64,000 nucleotides of DNA, from the NCBI GenBank assembly GCA_046541015.1, contig JBKHEA010000001.1:124001-188000 (forward strand), in the 5' to 3' direction. Every line of letters starts with the position of its first letter. The stretch's first letter is position 1. Positions 17,003 through 24,569 of the stretch are shown piece after piece. Position numbers and translations under genes: made by a program. The notes under the pieces are model-generated. The model did no database searches, had not been told where the DNA came from, and worked only from the letters and a program-made list of their open reading frames with translations. The stretch is from Liberiplasma sp046541015. GTDB lineage: Bacteria > Bacillota_I > Bacilli_A > Izemoplasmatales > Izemoplasmataceae.

Positions 17003-18317
17003 TGAGTCGTTGTTTAATCGCTTCAGTTTGAGCTTCATAGCCTGGTTTTTCTAAAAGTGAGAACATGTTGATTTTATATGCTTCAACACCCGGTTGGTTA
17101 AATGGATTAACCCCTAACATATACCCACTGATTGCACAAGATAACTCATAAAAATAAAGTAAATATCCTAAGTGATAAGCATCGATGGTTTCTAAGGTTA
17201 ATAAAATATTAGGTACGTCTCCATCACTATGGGCAAGTAGTGTTCCAGTAAGGGCTTGTTCATTAACATAACTAACTTTCTTGCCTGCTAAATAATTAAG
17301 CCCATCTAAATCTTCATCAATGGCATCAATGGTTAAATCTTCAAGTGGTTTTGCAACTTTTATTACGGTTTCAAATAAATGTCTTTCTCCTTCTTGAATA
17401 TACTGACCGAGTGAATGTAAGTCTGTGGTAAAATTTGCGCTTGCAGGGAAAATACCTACATGATCTTTTCCTTCACTTTCACCAAAGAGCTGTTTCCACC
17501 ATTCTGCAACAAAGCTTAACGCTGGTTCATAAGCAATAAACATTTCAATCTTCTTACCACTTCGGTAAAGTAAATTTCTTGTGGCTGCATATTTTAAAGC
17601 TAAATCATTGTCATTATTTAAAGCAATGAATGCATCATATGCCCCTTCAATCATGGCATCAATATCGATAAACTGACACGCCATTGGCAATAAACCAACT
17701 GCAGTAAATACAGAATATCTCCCCCCGATGTCATCTTCAATAACATAGGTTTCATAACCTTCTTGATCCGCTAAATATCTTAAAGCACCTTTTTCTTTAT
17801 CGGTTGTTGCAACAATTAATTTTGCAGCTTCTTTTTTACCAACTTTTTCTTCAAGTAATGCTTTAAATACTCTAAATGCTAAGGCTGGTTCTGTGGTAGT
17901 CCCTGATTTACTAATAACATTAATCGCAAATGTTTTATTGCTTAAATAGCGTTTTAACTGCGCCATATAAGTACTTGAAATATGATGACCAACAAAGATG
18001 ACTTCAGTACTCGTTTGATCAAAATTATCTTTAAGTGCTTCAATCATGGCTTTAGCACCTAAATATGACCCACCAATACCAATGACTAATACAACATCTA
18101 TTCCTTTTGTTAAACGTTTTGCGGTTTCTTTAATGCGGCTTAACTCATCAGTCTTTTTTAAGGTTTTTGGTAAGTCAAACCATCCTAAAAACTCATTACC
18201 TAATCCAGTTTTATTTTTGACAATATCATGCGCTTTTTTCGCTTCTTTTAGCGCTTGATCGTACTCGCTCAAATAGCTTTTTTGAATGTAACTTAAATCA
18301 ATTTTTAAAGGTTCCAT
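16992..18317 (-). CDS. pgi: Glucose-6-phosphate isomerase
   Basis: Interconverts glucose 6-phosphate and fructose 6-phosphate in glycolysis. The protein is 441 residues from the ATG preceded by AGGAGG, matching the short Bacillus-type enzyme. Motifs: IGGSYLGAKAMIEAL near residue 78-92, VISKSGTTTEPALAFR near 130-145, and EWWKQLFGESEGK near 273. An upstream in-frame extension of 12 codons lacks a ribosome site. The gene overlaps the EamA transporter downstream. Confidence 0.97.
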   Translation of the reverse strand: MEPLKIDLSYIQKSYLSEYDQALKEAKKAHDIVKNKTGLGNEFLGWFDLPKTLKKTDELSRIKETAKRLTKGIDVVLVIGIGGSYLGAKAMIEALKDNFDQTSTEVIFVGHHISSTYMAQLKRYLSNKTFAINVISKSGTTTEPALAFRVFKALLEEKVGKKEAAKLIVATTDKEKGALRYLADQEGYETYVIEDDIGGRYSVFTAVGLLPMACQFIDIDAMIEGAYDAFIALNNDNDLALKYAATRNLLYRSGKKIEMFIAYEPALSFVAEWWKQLFGESEGKDHVGIFPASANFTTDLHSLGQYIQEGERHLFETVIKVAKPLEDLTIDAIDEDLDGLNYLAGKKVSYVNEQALTGTLLAHSDGDVPNILLTLETIDAYHLGYLLYFYELSCAISGYMLGVNPFNQPGVEAYKINMFSLLEKPGYEAQTEAIKQRLNEK

Positions 18318-18343
18318 AATCATTCCTCCTATTAAACGTTTAA

Positions 18344-18352
18344 ATTGTATCA
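18344..18352 (-). promoter_or_regulatory. Extended -10 promoter of pgi
   Basis: Reading leftward, TGATACAAT gives TG-N-TACAAT about 27 bases before the pgi ATG. Confidence 0.5.
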
Positions 18353-18371
18353 TAAATCATTGGTTTTTACA

Positions 18372-18402
18372 TTAAAAATAGCGAGTTTTTTACTCGCTAT
18401 TT
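18372..18402 (-). terminator. Intrinsic terminator of the S1-domain gene
   Basis: AATAGCGAGT and ACTCGCTATT flank a T-rich loop; T residues follow on the minus strand. The TAA stop of the S1 gene is inside the hairpin. Confidence 0.8.
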
Positions 18403-18719
18403 TTTTTATTGTACGCTTTAACCCATTCATTGAGTTGTTTCTTTAAAGGCTTAAATCCATGCTTAAGTTTAATACGGTAGCGTTTTTTACGCTTATGTAA
18501 ACTTTTAAAACTTAACGAAAGTTTATTTTCATCTTCAATCGTTAAAATCTTCAAATCCAAAACATCACCAATACTAACATAATCCTCAATATCGCGAACG
18601 TATCGATCGCTAAATTCAGAGATATGTATTAATCCTGATGTTTTATCGTCAATTTTTACAAACGCACCGTATGGTTTAATCGCAGTGATTTCGCCTTTAA
18701 TGATGTCTCCTTTTTTCAT
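18390..18719 (-). CDS. S1 RNA-binding domain protein (YugI / general stress protein 13-like)
   Basis: Small 109-residue protein with one S1 domain at residues 2-72 (KGDIIKGEITAIKPYGAFVKI, given as KGDIIKGEITA then IKPYGAFVKI) and GLIHISEFSDRYVRD. The C-terminus is basic (KSLHKRKKRYRIKLKHGFK), consistent with binding rRNA. Related Bacillus proteins associate with ribosomes; a role in translation control is inferred. It has its own weak promoter (TGATATACT upstream) and a terminator, lying just upstream of pgi on the same strand. Confidence 0.85.
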   Translation of the reverse strand: MKKGDIIKGEITAIKPYGAFVKIDDKTSGLIHISEFSDRYVRDIEDYVSIGDVLDLKILTIEDENKLSLSFKSLHKRKKRYRIKLKHGFKPLKKQLNEWVKAYNKKNSE

Positions 18720-18805
18720 CGATTAAACACCTCGGCTTTAGTTACTTATTAGTATATCAAATTAGTGAAATAAATAAAAGGATAATAACCAGTTAGAAAA
18801 AAATA

Positions 18806-18834
18806 TTACCAATATGTTAAGATAAAGGTATAAG
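18806..18834 (+). promoter_or_regulatory. Promoter of the ABC exporter pair
   Basis: TTACCA (18806-18811), 17-base spacer, TATAAG (18829-18834), 22 bases before the start codon. Confidence 0.5.
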
Positions 18835-18856
18835 TCACAGCTTTTAGGAGTTAATG

Positions 18857-19498
18857 ATGGCATTATTTGAATTTAATCAAGTACACTTTAAAACGATTTT
18901 ATCGATTGATCACATCCAAATAAAAACGCATGAAATTACAGCGATTATAGGAAAAAGCGGGGCTGGAAAAACCACCTTTTTACATCTGTTAAATAAAATG
19001 CTTTCTCCAACAGAAGGGACAATACTTTTTAAAGAGAAATCATTATCTGAAATTGATACTGTCTCCCATAGAAAAAAAGTGCCTTTACTGAGTCAAAAAC
19101 CCTTCTTATTTGCCTCAACAATCTATGATAATTTTAAACGCGTAGCATCAATTCATCAAATACCATTGTCAAATGAGAAAATTGAACACTTACTTGAACA
19201 AGTCAATATTGATAAACCCTTAGATCACCGGGTTAAACCTTTATCAAGTGGTGAAGCTCAGCGTATTGCTATTGCACGTATTATGTATATTGATGCTGAT
19301 GTGATTTTGTTAGATGAACCATCAAGTGCTTTAGACGATTTAACAGAAGAAGCTGTCATTAAATATATAGTAGATTACGTAAAAAAATCTAATAAATCCT
19401 TAATCATGGTCACGCATTCAAAAACAATCGCAAAAAAGTATGCTGATAGAGTTTTAGAAATTAAAGACAAAGCTATTAAGGAGGTCAATTATGATTAG
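18857..19498 (+). CDS. fetA: ABC transporter ATP-binding protein, FetA/YbbL-like
   Basis: ATPase subunit of a two-gene exporter; homologues in E. coli (FetAB) are reported to export iron under stress. The protein is 213 residues. Walker A GKSGAGKTTF is near residue 34-43, the Q-loop LLSQKPFLF near 83, the signature LSSGEAQRIAIARI near 129-142, and Walker B VILLDEPSSALDD near 152. The second of two adjacent ATGs is better spaced from AGGAG. Its end overlaps the permease start by 8 bases. Confidence 0.85.
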   Translation: MALFEFNQVHFKTILSIDHIQIKTHEITAIIGKSGAGKTTFLHLLNKMLSPTEGTILFKEKSLSEIDTVSHRKKVPLLSQKPFLFASTIYDNFKRVASIHQIPLSNEKIEHLLEQVNIDKPLDHRVKPLSSGEAQRIAIARIMYIDADVILLDEPSSALDDLTEEAVIKYIVDYVKKSNKSLIMVTHSKTIAKKYADRVLEIKDKAIKEVNYD

Positions 19499-20288
19499 TA
19501 TAGCTAGTGCGGTTAAGAGTGTTGGGTATATAGAAATCCTTTTTGCCTATATCTTTGTCTTGATTCTTTTAATTTTATTAAGACAACGTGGTTTAAAAAA
19601 AGAAAAAGTCGTCTTAATTGCGTCTTTAAGGATGACCGTTCAACTCGTTTTAGTTGGGTTTTTATTAGCGTATATTTTTGAGCATCCTCATCCTTTAGTA
19701 ACTTTAATCATCCTTATAATTATGATTAGTTTTGCGGTTTATACACTAATCAATAAATTTAAAGAAAAACTTTCTTTTTCCTTAAAAAAAGTAATTACTT
19801 ATGCTTTATTTATTGGGACTACTCCTGTAATTTTATATTTTTTATGGGTAGTTATTGGGATTACACCTTTTTATAATCCTCAATATTTTATTCCTATAAG
19901 TGGCATGATTATTGGCAACTCTATGACAGGAATTTCTTTAGGAATTTCAACACTAGTTAATCGTTTTGAACATAATCAAGAAGAAATTATTGAAGCCTTA
20001 GTTTTAGGTGCCTCGCCTAAAGAAGCTAGTCATTTTATTATTAATGAAGCTTACGATCAAGCGTTGATGCCAACGATTAACAGCATGCTTGGTATGGGGA
20101 TTATCTTTTTACCTGGTATGATGACTGGTCAAATTTTATCAGGTACCAATCCGAATTTAGCTATTTTATATCAAATTGGCATCATGATGGGGATACTTGG
20201 TGGGGTGAGTTTAACGACTTATATTGGTCTTATCTTTGGCGCTAAAACGTACTTTAACAAAGAAGCCCAAATGAATAATATGGTATAA
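19491..20288 (+). CDS. fetB: ABC transporter permease, FetB/YbbM (UPF0014)
   Basis: Membrane partner of the upstream ATPase; 265 residues with about seven hydrophobic helices. The family hallmark is MIIGNSMTGISLGISTLVNRF near residue 141 (shown in parts: GMIIGNSMTGISLG). It is followed by the coupling region ALVLGASPKEASHFIINEAY and the helix pair SMLGMGIIFLPGMMTGQILSG. AAGGAGG precedes the ATG within fetA. Substrate, possibly iron, is inferred from homology only. Confidence 0.88.
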   Translation: MISIASAVKSVGYIEILFAYIFVLILLILLRQRGLKKEKVVLIASLRMTVQLVLVGFLLAYIFEHPHPLVTLIILIIMISFAVYTLINKFKEKLSFSLKKVITYALFIGTTPVILYFLWVVIGITPFYNPQYFIPISGMIIGNSMTGISLGISTLVNRFEHNQEEIIEALVLGASPKEASHFIINEAYDQALMPTINSMLGMGIIFLPGMMTGQILSGTNPNLAILYQIGIMMGILGGVSLTTYIGLIFGAKTYFNKEAQMNNMV

Positions 20289-20318
20289 AAAAAACACAAG
20301 TTGACCTTGTGTTTATTT
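20286..20318. terminator. Intrinsic terminator between fetB and pgpA-like gene
   Basis: AAACACAAG (20292-20300) and CTTGTGTTT (20306-20314). The longer T run (eight) is on the minus strand, so it mainly ends the leftward phosphatase gene. Confidence 0.8.
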
Positions 20319-20834
20319 CGAATATCTATGCGCAATTGAACTTGCGGCAGCTGCTGCAATTGCGCCTACTATATCATCTAAGAAGGTATTGCATTTACCT
20401 TCTTTTTTTCCTATGTCATCAATTTTTTTAATAACACCAGGTTTTAATTTATCAACATATCCAAAGTTTGTAAAACCTATTGAACCATACACATTGACAA
20501 TGGCTAAAGCAAGGATTTCATCGACGCCATATAATCCATAGTCATTGAGTAACATGTCGCTTAGTGGCTCGCTGAGCAAGCCTTTTTCCGCTAATATATC
20601 AAGTTCTAATCCAGTTAAAATGGCATGTTGTACCTCACGTTTCATTACAACACGCTCAACATGATCTAAACACATCACTAACGTTAAATTATCAATATAT
20701 TTGCTTTGTAAATCAAGCGTTATTTCAGCAATTTCTTCTAAACTCACACCACGCTCATTTAACATCTTTACAACAATGTCACGCTTTTTTGTATCGTTCA
20801 AACGATTTTCTGCATGGATTGATTCTTGATTCAT
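20313..20834 (-). CDS. PgpA/YutG-family protein (phosphatidylglycerophosphatase A-like)
   Basis: Homologue of Bacillus YutG, 173 residues. The second half carries the PgpA domain: GYVDKLKPGVIKKIDDIGKK and the metal-site-like NTFLDDIVGAIAAAAASSI. The first half (residues 1-85) is helical and acidic, as in YutG. A role as lipid phosphatase is inferred; PgpA proper is a membrane enzyme whereas this protein has only one modest hydrophobic stretch near the C-terminus. It lies 16 bases downstream of the yutI homologue. Confidence 0.8.
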   Translation of the reverse strand: MNQESIHAENRLNDTKKRDIVVKMLNERGVSLEEIAEITLDLQSKYIDNLTLVMCLDHVERVVMKREVQHAILTGLELDILAEKGLLSEPLSDMLLNDYGLYGVDEILALAIVNVYGSIGFTNFGYVDKLKPGVIKKIDDIGKKEGKCNTFLDDIVGAIAAAAASSIAHRYSK

Positions 20835-20850
20835 AAAAACACCTTAATCG

Positions 20851-21084
20851 CTATATTTGTTCAACACCAATAATACCAGGAACTTCTTCTAATAAAATAG
20901 CTTCAACACCATCGGTTAGAGTTGTATCAATTGCAGCACAACCTACACAAGCGCCTAACATTTGAACATAAACGATCCCTTCTTCGTATTTAACGAACTT
21001 GATATCGCCACCATCTCGGTTAATGTATGGTCTTAATTTTTCAATAATTTCTGTCACTTGATTAATAATTTCTTGGTCACTCAT
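20851..21084 (-). CDS. nfuA: NifU C-terminal-domain Fe-S scaffold protein (YutI-like)
   Basis: 77-residue Nfu domain protein that binds a 4Fe-4S cluster for delivery to apoproteins. The invariant motif GACVGCA (CxxC) lies near residues 44-50, after IEKLRPYINRDGGDIKFV. The ATG is chosen for AGAGGTG just upstream; a 12-codon in-frame extension lies before it. It is followed by the YutG-like gene, an arrangement reminiscent of Bacillus yutI-yutG. Confidence 0.92.
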   Translation of the reverse strand: MSDQEIINQVTEIIEKLRPYINRDGGDIKFVKYEEGIVYVQMLGACVGCAAIDTTLTDGVEAILLEEVPGIIGVEQI

Positions 21085-21111
21085 GCACATCACCTCTTTC
21101 ATTGCATGTTC

Positions 21112-21117
21112 ATTATA
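21112..21117 (-). promoter_or_regulatory. -10 element of the nfuA transcript
   Basis: Perfect TATAAT reading leftward, with TTCACT 17 bases upstream, about 28 bases before the start codon. Confidence 0.5.
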
Positions 21118-21194
21118 CATGATTAAAGAAAAAAGTGAAAAAACTATGCTAAAGTTTTTAATCTACGTTTTAAAGGCTTTAAATAAGCAATTGT

Positions 21195-21440
21195 TTACTT
21201 TAAACGTTTTAAGATAAAATAAGGACAGTTTGGTGTGGTTGACTCTAATAAATAATCTTGAATTAAATATTTATTTTTTTCATCAAACCCTTTTAATCGT
21301 AACATTTCAGCACTAATATCACCAACGATATAATCGTACTTGTCTAAATAATCAACATAACGATCATTGAACGCTTTAAGATCTAATGCTTCTTTATAAT
21401 CTTTGATAATTTCAAAATTACCATGCGTTGTTTCTAACAT
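21195..21440 (-). CDS. YutD-like protein (DUF1027)
   Basis: 81-residue protein matching the start and end of Bacillus YutD. Recognisable residues are FNDRYVDYLDKYDYIVGDI (residues 24-42), EMLRLKGF and the C-terminal CPYFILKRLK. Function is unknown in the family. GAGGTG precedes the ATG. It sits 9 bases downstream of the PspC-domain gene. Confidence 0.8.
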   Translation of the reverse strand: MLETTHGNFEIIKDYKEALDLKAFNDRYVDYLDKYDYIVGDISAEMLRLKGFDEKNKYLIQDYLLESTTPNCPYFILKRLK

Positions 21441-21449
21441 AAGTCACCT

Positions 21450-21746
21450 CTATAATTCGAACTCATCTGGATCAAATGAATATTCGTCTTTCTTATTATG
21501 TCTACCTTTACGTTTGAAGGGTTCTTTTTCAGTTACAATTTTACCTTCACGGATAAGCTGGGTTTTAGTCGGTAAAACTAACCAAAAAACAATGTAAGCA
21601 ATAAAAACCCCGCCACTAGTAAAAATAAGGGCTAACGCGGTTAAAACTCTAAGTAGAGAAACATCCATATTCAAATAAGTCGCAAGCCCACTACAAACCC
21701 CACCAATCATTTGATTGGTATCATCTCTAAATAATACTCTTTGCAT
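21450..21746 (-). CDS. PspC-domain membrane protein
   Basis: 98-residue protein: a PspC domain at residues 1-62 with the family motif MIGGVCSGLATYLNMDVSLLR (shown as IGGVCSGLATYL plus NMDVSLLR) and one transmembrane helix (about 36-57). It ends in a charged cytoplasmic tail. PspC proteins are linked to envelope stress, but no other psp gene is nearby. Leftward, between ispF and the yutD homologue. Confidence 0.88.
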   Translation of the reverse strand: MQRVLFRDDTNQMIGGVCSGLATYLNMDVSLLRVLTALALIFTSGGVFIAYIVFWLVLPTKTQLIREGKIVTEKEPFKRKGRHNKKDEYSFDPDEFEL

Positions 21747-21750
21747 ATTA

Positions 21751-22233
21751 TCACCTCTTGTTATTTTCTATTAAAACGACACTTTCACAAACAATCACTT
21801 CACTATTTCCTATAATCCCTCTTTTTTCACCCGTTGTCGCTTTGACACTTACTTGTGTACTATCTAAATCAAGTAATTGTGCAATCGATGTTTTAATCGG
21901 TTCGATATAATCTTTTAGTTTAGGTGTTTGTAAAAATATCATACTATCAATGTTGTTTATTTTAAAGCCTTTTTCTAGAACTTTTTCATAAGCGAATTTT
22001 AAAATCACTTTTGAGTCTAAGTTTTTATTGTCTTCTAAAGTATCTGGAAAGTGCGTTCCTAAATCACCAAGTGCGATGGCGCCAAGTAAGCTTTCAGCAA
22101 TCGCATGCAACAAACAATCGGCATCACTGTGCCCAACACTTTCGTAGGGTGATGGTATCTTTAAACCGCCTAAAATAAGGGTTTCCCCTTTTTTAAGTTG
22201 ATGGATATCCGTACTATGTCCGATGCGTATCAT
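21751..22233 (-). CDS. ispF: 2-C-methyl-D-erythritol 2,4-cyclodiphosphate synthase
   Basis: MEP-pathway cyclase for isoprenoid precursors. 160 residues. The zinc ligands lie in IGHSTDIHQL (D8xH10) and H42 region; GHSDADCLLHAIAESLLGA is the second signature. LGDLGTHFPDT and KATTGEKRGIIG complete the family pattern. It overlaps ispD by 20 bases, typical of the ispDF pair. GGAG in the ispD end serves as ribosome site. Confidence 0.95.
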   Translation of the reverse strand: MIRIGHSTDIHQLKKGETLILGGLKIPSPYESVGHSDADCLLHAIAESLLGAIALGDLGTHFPDTLEDNKNLDSKVILKFAYEKVLEKGFKINNIDSMIFLQTPKLKDYIEPIKTSIAQLLDLDSTQVSVKATTGEKRGIIGNSEVIVCESVVLIENNKR

Positions 22234-22873
22234 GTAAAATCAACTCCAATAATTTCAAGTCTTCTAGGGTTGTAAACTTGATGTTTAAAGGGCTTCCTAA
22301 CACCGTATAAACATCATGATTTAATTCTTTTCTTACTCTTGTAGCATCACAGGTATAAACGTGATGCTTATTATGATAAGCTTTTTGTAAAATATCTGTT
22401 TTAAAAGCTTGTGGTGTCTGAATTCTTACAAGATTTTCTCTACTTATCTCTTCAGTAATTTTTCCAAAACTAACTCTTTTAACTGTATCGGTTACTGGTA
22501 GTGCTAAGGTAATAGCGTCATAACGTTTTAAAGCATGTGTTATTTTTTTTAATATCGAATCCTCTAAGTATGGTCTTGCGCCATCATGCACTAAGACATA
22601 GGGGGTTTTAACCTTAATTAAAGCATTATAGACACTATCTTCTCGGGTGTTCCCACCTAAGACATAATCAACACTATCATTAAAAAGTGATTGAAAAACC
22701 TCTAAATCATCTTGTTTATACACTAAAAAAACAGCTTCACATAAAGGATCTTTTTGAAATGCTTTAACACTATATTCAAGAATCGTTGATCCATGAACTT
22801 TCGTTAATACCTTGTTGGTTGATAATCCAGTTCTTGTGCCTTTTCCTGCAGCAACAATAATGGCAGTATACAA
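22214..22873 (-). CDS. ispD: 2-C-methyl-D-erythritol 4-phosphate cytidylyltransferase
   Basis: MEP-pathway enzyme joining CTP and methylerythritol phosphate. About 219 residues. The nucleotidyltransferase loop IIVAAGKGTRTG is at the start, with VHDGARPYL near 100, LPVTDTVK near 132 and RIQTPQAFK near 155. Start choice: GAGGTG ends at 22877 and a TTG lies 6 bases further, giving (M)YTAIIVAAGKG. A GTG at 22882 lies within the ribosome site and would add three residues. It follows the 5-formyl-THF ligase directly. Confidence 0.93.
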   Translation of the reverse strand: MYTAIIVAAGKGTRTGLSTNKVLTKVHGSTILEYSVKAFQKDPLCEAVFLVYKQDDLEVFQSLFNDSVDYVLGGNTREDSVYNALIKVKTPYVLVHDGARPYLEDSILKKITHALKRYDAITLALPVTDTVKRVSFGKITEEISRENLVRIQTPQAFKTDILQKAYHNKHHVYTCDATRVRKELNHDVYTVLGSPLNIKFTTLEDLKLLELILHDTHRT

Positions 22874-22878
22874 AATTC

Positions 22879-23406
22879 TCACCTCTTTAAAATACGTTGG
22901 TCTGTAACAATCATGTCAACGGCTTCATCATGGGATTCAATCGGAATATTATCTAATACAAACAACTCAAAACAAACCCCAATTTTTAGTGCGTTTGTTT
23001 TCTTAAGGAGTTTATCATAATAGCCTTTCCCATACCCGATGCGGTAAAAATCTTTACTAAAAACGATTCCAGGCACAATAATAATATCAATCTCACTAAG
23101 CGGTGTTTCATCATGATGGTCTGGTACGGTTGTATTAAAGACGGCTTCTTTAAAACGACTAATATCTTTTAAATAAATGATTTCTTTATCAACTATATCG
23201 GGATAATGCAAGGTATAATCTTGACTTAAACTTCTTAAATCAACTTCATTTTGCATGGGATAAAAAACACCTAATGATTTAGGCTTTAAAGACTCTAAAA
23301 CGGTTCTTAAATTATCTAATAAAAGTGTATTAAATAGAAAAATCATTTTTTCATCAAGCAAATTTCTACGTGCTAAAAAGGATTGTCTTAATTCATTTTT
23401 AGTCAT
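22879..23406 (-). CDS. 5-formyltetrahydrofolate cyclo-ligase
   Basis: Converts 5-formyl-THF to 5,10-methenyl-THF with ATP; fits the folate genes fhs, folD and glyA elsewhere in the window. 175 residues. It has the N-terminal KNELRQSFLARRNLL, IIVPGIVFSKDFYRIGYGKG with GYGKGYYDKLL near residue 134, and IPIESHDEAVDMIVTDQ at the end. AAGGAGG precedes the ATG. It is followed with a short overlap by ispD. Confidence 0.93.
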   Translation of the reverse strand: MTKNELRQSFLARRNLLDEKMIFLFNTLLLDNLRTVLESLKPKSLGVFYPMQNEVDLRSLSQDYTLHYPDIVDKEIIYLKDISRFKEAVFNTTVPDHHDETPLSEIDIIIVPGIVFSKDFYRIGYGKGYYDKLLKKTNALKIGVCFELFVLDNIPIESHDEAVDMIVTDQRILKR

Positions 23407-23415
23407 TTTGCCTCC

Positions 23416-24558
23416 TTAATGGATAATAAAGAAATTCTCTTGATTATCTTCACTTAGTGCAATATCTAAAGCTTTATGAGTACGTTCTACCATTTCATCG
23501 ATAGGTTCATCAAACATGGTTATTTTTTGAATACCAAAATAAGGATAAACACTTTGTTTAACACTACCAAAAGTCATTTCAAAATTAAGTAAATCGCCAC
23601 CATGTTTTAAAGCGCGTTCTAACATTTCATATTTGCGATCATCTTTAATAATCATCGCAAATCTTATGCCTGTTAAACGAAACATGCTTTTTTCATCTTT
23701 GACAAAATTATAGCGGATTTTATTTAAGAATTCTCCCATGAGTAAATCCCCAATATCGCGACCATATTTAGTATTGACTTTAGGAATATTTGATAGTTCA
23801 AAAAAGACTAATTGGTAAGGCTTTTTAAGTCTATTTAAACTTTGTAAGGTCTCTAATAATGCATGATCAATTTTTAAATTATTAAGCACTTCTACGATGC
23901 TTGATGGGTATTGTTTAACATCAATAGATTTCGCAAGTGAGATAATCATAAATCGATCCTCATAATATATAAGGGTGCCTTTTTCTTTAATCCATTTATA
24001 ACCTTCTTTGGTTTTATAGCGGTAGGTCATATCATACGTTGGTTTTTTCTTACTGAGCTTTTTTAACTTGTTCGCATAACTTGCGATATCTTCGCTATGA
24101 ATATTTTTTTCATAATCCATTTGTGAAAACTCGTGTTGATCAAGTTCGATTAATTCAATAAACGCTTCCGTACCAAACATGCTGCCATCATCACTTCTAA
24201 AACTGATGCCTTCTTCAACTAAATCAAGCATCGCAATGAATCGCTTACGTAAGGATTCGTAACTTATATTTAACTGTTTTAACTCTTTTTTTAGATCATC
24301 TTTTTTCTCAATAGAGCGTTTATCTGTGAGTTCGTTAATACTAAAAAATAAAAGACTTATCGCAAATAAGCTATAAAGGATTATTTCAAGGTATAAAAGA
24401 TTAAACGTGATGATGTCTGTATACCTTAAAACGCCATATAAAGCTCCTACTAAAACTAATAAAACAATCTCAAAGGACCCTTTTTTTAAGACGATTCTTT
24501 TAATGAGTAATAACAACAGCCATATTCCAAATACTATAACCCATTCAACTTTCGGCAT
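23416..24558 (-). CDS. Membrane PAS protein with degenerate GGDEF domain
   Basis: About 380 residues: two or three N-terminal transmembrane helices (8-22, 31-50, 58-77), a charged helical linker (80-108), a PAS-like domain (108-215, with TYRYKTKEGYKWIKEKG), and a C-terminal GGDEF-fold domain (230-380). The active-site signature is TGIRF at about 299-303 (counting from the first of three clustered ATGs) instead of GGDEF. It should therefore not make c-di-GMP. TM-PAS-degenerate GGDEF is the N-terminal plan of the c-di-AMP phosphodiesterase GdpP, but the DHH/DHHA1 half is absent. It lies 2-3 bases after the FAD enzyme gene. Function unknown. Confidence 0.78.
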   Translation of the reverse strand: MPKVEWVIVFGIWLLLLLIKRIVLKKGSFEIVLLVLVGALYGVLRYTDIITFNLLYLEIILYSLFAISLLFFSINELTDKRSIEKKDDLKKELKQLNISYESLRKRFIAMLDLVEEGISFRSDDGSMFGTEAFIELIELDQHEFSQMDYEKNIHSEDIASYANKLKKLSKKKPTYDMTYRYKTKEGYKWIKEKGTLIYYEDRFMIISLAKSIDVKQYPSSIVEVLNNLKIDHALLETLQSLNRLKKPYQLVFFELSNIPKVNTKYGRDIGDLLMGEFLNKIRYNFVKDEKSMFRLTGIRFAMIIKDDRKYEMLERALKHGGDLLNFEMTFGSVKQSVYPYFGIQKITMFDEPIDEMVERTHKALDIALSEDNQENFFIIH

Positions 24559-24569
24559 ATCCATCATCC

